A stretch of DNA of 35,849 bases from Trueperaceae bacterium (GTDB lineage: Bacteria > Deinococcota > Deinococci > Deinococcales > Trueperaceae), in the NCBI GenBank assembly GCA_020431825.1, contig JAGQHN010000045.1, positions 1 to 35,849 on the forward strand. Direction: 5' to 3'. Below the pieces are notes generated by a model. That model made no database searches, had not been told where the DNA came from, and saw only the letters and a program-made list of their open reading frames with translations. Below are positions 34,121 to 35,849 of the stretch, one piece after another. How positions within the stretch are numbered: the stretch's first letter is position 1; each line of letters starts with the position of its first letter. The position numbers were made by a program, and so were the translations under genes.

Positions 34121-35361
34121 ACGAGTACCTCATCCAGGCGTTTGGGGCCCAGACTCAAAATAGAAAATTCAGGTTTTTTCTGATGGGCCAGAAAGTCATT
34201 GACTTTACTGAGCTCTAGGGCCAGCAGGTCGGCTTTAATATCATCCATATTTCGGGGCTTTCCAAGTAAAAATATATCTCTTGCAAGCGAGGCGGCCCTG
34301 GCACCGCTTGATTCACCCTGCATAACAAGTTGTGAAAGTAATCCAGTTCGTGCGCGCTCGAGTTCTTCCTGACTTATGCCCTGAGCAATTTTACCTAATT
34401 CTGCCAGCAGAACATCCAGCGTTTCATTGGCTCTTTCTGGGGTTGTACCCGCGTACGCCAGCGTATAGCCAAAATCCTTTAGGCTGCGGCTAACGGCAAC
34501 GACAGAATAGACAAGTCCGCGTTTTTCCCTGACTTCAGAAAATAACCTTGCGCCCATTCCACCACTGAGTACGCTTAAGGCAACAGCATTTTCATACCAG
34601 CCCTCCTGATTAGGGGCAACACTTTCATAGGCCACTCCTATCTGAGTCTGCATGCTGTTTTCTAAGATATGCTCTTGTTCCCCCTTGTTTATACTGACCT
34701 TGGGCAGCGCTGGCTCTGGTCCCTGCCAGTCACCAAAGAGCGTGTTTACGGTTTCGCTGACTTCATCCCAGCTTAGGCCGCCAGCCACGCTGAAAATTGC
34801 TCCCTTAGGACTGAGGCGCTGGGCGTAGCTCTGGCGCAACAGCTCGGCGCTGAGATTGAGTAAGCCCTCCTCGGTGCCATAGCTGCTATTGCCGTGGCTC
34901 GAGGCAAAATAGCGCAAACTCAAGGTTTCAAAGAGCTGCTGGGTCGGATTATCAGCTAAAGAGGCCAATTCTTGCAGAGCCAGATTTTGGGCAGATAGAA
35001 ACTCTTCATCACTCAACCTTGGGCTGATAAACATATCTTTATAAAGGGCTAAAGCGTCCTTAAAGCTGCTTTTTAAAAGTGAGCCTGAAAAAGTGCAATA
35101 TTCTTTACCAGAGCCGCCGCCGCGCCTCAGGCCGAGCCTGTCAAGCTCATCGCTAAAGGCCCTCGAGTCTAGGCTTTGGGTACCGCGGTACAGCCAGTCA
35201 TAAAGCACCGTTGCGCTCCCCTCATAGGTCTTGGGATCGGCGGCAGCGCCAAAGGGAAATAGAAAAGTGAAACTTGCCGAAGGTAGCCAGGGCATGGCTT
35301 CATGCACCACATGCAGGCCGTTTGGCAAGGTTTGAAACGAAATAGAACTATCACGAGTCAT
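34117..35361 (-). CDS. M16 peptidase homologue, non-catalytic partner
   Basis: 414 residues with the M16 fold but no HxxEH: the motif position reads GSATVLYDWLYRG. The C-terminal lobe keeps the substrate-binding R/Y pair (MGARLFSEVREKRGLVYSV). This is the complement of the next gene, as in two-subunit M16B peptidases. TATACT lies 7 nt before ATG with no Shine-Dalgarno, so leaderless transcription is likely. It is followed by its partner with a 4-nt ATGA overlap. No signal peptide. Confidence 0.9.
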   Translation of the reverse strand: MTRDSSISFQTLPNGLHVVHEAMPWLPSASFTFLFPFGAAADPKTYEGSATVLYDWLYRGTQSLDSRAFSDELDRLGLRRGGGSGKEYCTFSGSLLKSSFKDALALYKDMFISPRLSDEEFLSAQNLALQELASLADNPTQQLFETLSLRYFASSHGNSSYGTEEGLLNLSAELLRQSYAQRLSPKGAIFSVAGGLSWDEVSETVNTLFGDWQGPEPALPKVSINKGEQEHILENSMQTQIGVAYESVAPNQEGWYENAVALSVLSGGMGARLFSEVREKRGLVYSVVAVSRSLKDFGYTLAYAGTTPERANETLDVLLAELGKIAQGISQEELERARTGLLSQLVMQGESSGARAASLARDIFLLGKPRNMDDIKADLLALELSKVNDFLAHQKKPEFSILSLGPKRLDEVLV

Positions 35362-35368
35362 AACGAGA

Positions 35369-35374
35369 AGTATA
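35369..35374 (-). promoter_or_regulatory. TANNNT -10 box, M16 peptidase operon
   Basis: TATACT (minus sense), 7 nt before the ATG at 35361; the best match to a consensus -10 among the leaderless candidates. No clear -35. Confidence 0.5.
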
Positions 35375-35460
35375 GCGGTCAGCTAATGCAGCAGGTGTAA
35401 TGTTTGGTTCATCCTAAACTTCTATGAATAATGGGTTGGCGATTAGCTTACGAAGCGTTG

Positions 35461-35849
35461 CTACTTTGATTTATCACTGATTAGGAGCTGGAGTTGCTTA
35501 AGATTGCGGTCGGACTGCTCATTAAAAATCTCTTTGTCTAGATGGTGAAACTTTTCAAAATGAGCCAGGGCTTTTTGATATTCTCCTAAGCTTTTATAGG
35601 TTTCGGCAATCTCCTTATGGCAAAGACTTTGCTCGAGTTTCATATTTATTTTGCGACTCAAACTTAGTGCCGACTCGAGATGGCTTAATGCTTTTGAAGT
35701 GTCCTTTAATGCTAAATGACATTTTCCAAGCAATTTATTGGCATAAAGCTCGATCTCAGTTGCGCCAATCTGGTGGGCGAGTTTTTGCGAGTGTTGCAAA
35801 TATCTAAGTGCGCGACTCGCCTGCCCTGCTTCCAGTAATATCTCGCCAA
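35461..35849 (-). CDS. TPR-repeat protein, C-terminal part
   Basis: Cut by the right edge; the frame is open to the last base, so the real start lies outside the window. The visible ~129 residues hold three TPR units (YANKLLGKCHLALKDTSKAL, EIAETYKSLGEYQKALAHFE) and end soon after FNEQSDRNLKQLQLLISDKS. That closing phrase resembles the linker that precedes GGDEF or kinase output domains in TPR signalling proteins of Deinococcus, but here a stop follows at once. It may be a TPR-only protein, a truncated gene, or one whose output domain is N-terminal. Confidence 0.72.
   Translation of the reverse strand, partial: GEILLEAGQASRALRYLQHSQKLAHQIGATEIELYANKLLGKCHLALKDTSKALSHLESALSLSRKINMKLEQSLCHKEIAETYKSLGEYQKALAHFEKFHHLDKEIFNEQSDRNLKQLQLLISDKSK

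Larger units (their letters stand above)
636..35679. repeat. Highly iterated palindrome CTCGAG, about 100 copies
   Basis: Hand count gives about 100 copies between the first (636-641) and last (35674-35679), one per ~360 bp. With GC near 46% about 7 are expected. They occur as CTC-GAG (Leu-Glu, most common), in the two other frames (e.g. GCT-CGA-GCC in dnaE, GGC-TCG-AGA in the aldo/keto reductase), and between genes (5813, 14076, 14215, 17627, 23821, 32823). The rearranged palindrome GAGCTC occurs under about 15 times. Confidence 0.92.

Overview
The window looks like chromosomal DNA of a Deinococcota bacterium (Deinococcus/Truepera side) with unusually low GC for that phylum, mid-40s percent by eye. 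The placement rests on remembered family likeness, not a search. The ClpP N-terminus and its GIAMSMGS and [15 protein letters not shown] segments read like Deinococcus ClpP. An LptA/LptD/LptG-like set sits in front of a full-length Rel. Several genes have a TANNNT -10 box 6-8 nt before the start codon, the leaderless arrangement described in Deinococcus deserti.

Layout. 1-917: 3' end of miaB, abutted by a NUDIX hydrolase. 1203-5038: aldo/keto reductase, a soluble three-GAF histidine kinase and a NarL-type regulator, probably one operon; a small unknown gene converges on it. 5943-8139: ApbE flavin transferase, Tat-exported DUF2271 protein and PepSY-like membrane protein, closed by a perfect 14-bp terminator. 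8301-14056 (minus): dnaE, clpX and clpP. 14496-16058 (minus): a LOV-domain (blue-light type) histidine kinase and a receiver-only regulator. 16202-18375: a secreted unknown, a P-loop kinase and a small membrane protein. 18694-21112: lysA, a leaderless class-A beta-lactamase-fold hydrolase overlapping it by 4 bp, and a small secreted unknown. 21442-25196: a secreted TPR protein divergent from rarA. 25211-26185 (minus): PP2C phosphatase. 26569-32763 (minus): lptA, lptD, lptG, rel. 32900-35361 (minus): two overlapping M16 peptidase genes, one with the zinc motif and one without. 35461-edge: the C-terminal end of a TPR protein.

The strongest signal is not a gene. The palindrome CTCGAG occurs about 100 times by hand count, one per ~360 bp, where base composition predicts roughly 7. 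It occurs in every codon frame and in intergenic DNA, while the same-composition palindrome GAGCTC stays near expectation. This resembles the cyanobacterial HIP1 phenomenon with a different word. Other items worth attention are the LOV operon, a paired 17-nt motif repeated with matching ~23-24 bp spacing upstream of two unrelated genes, a CTCGAG-looped hairpin upstream of rarA, an Lpt-like export set in a phylum thought to lack LPS, and the lysA/serine-hydrolase pair. I saw no tRNA, rRNA, CRISPR array, insertion sequence or prophage.
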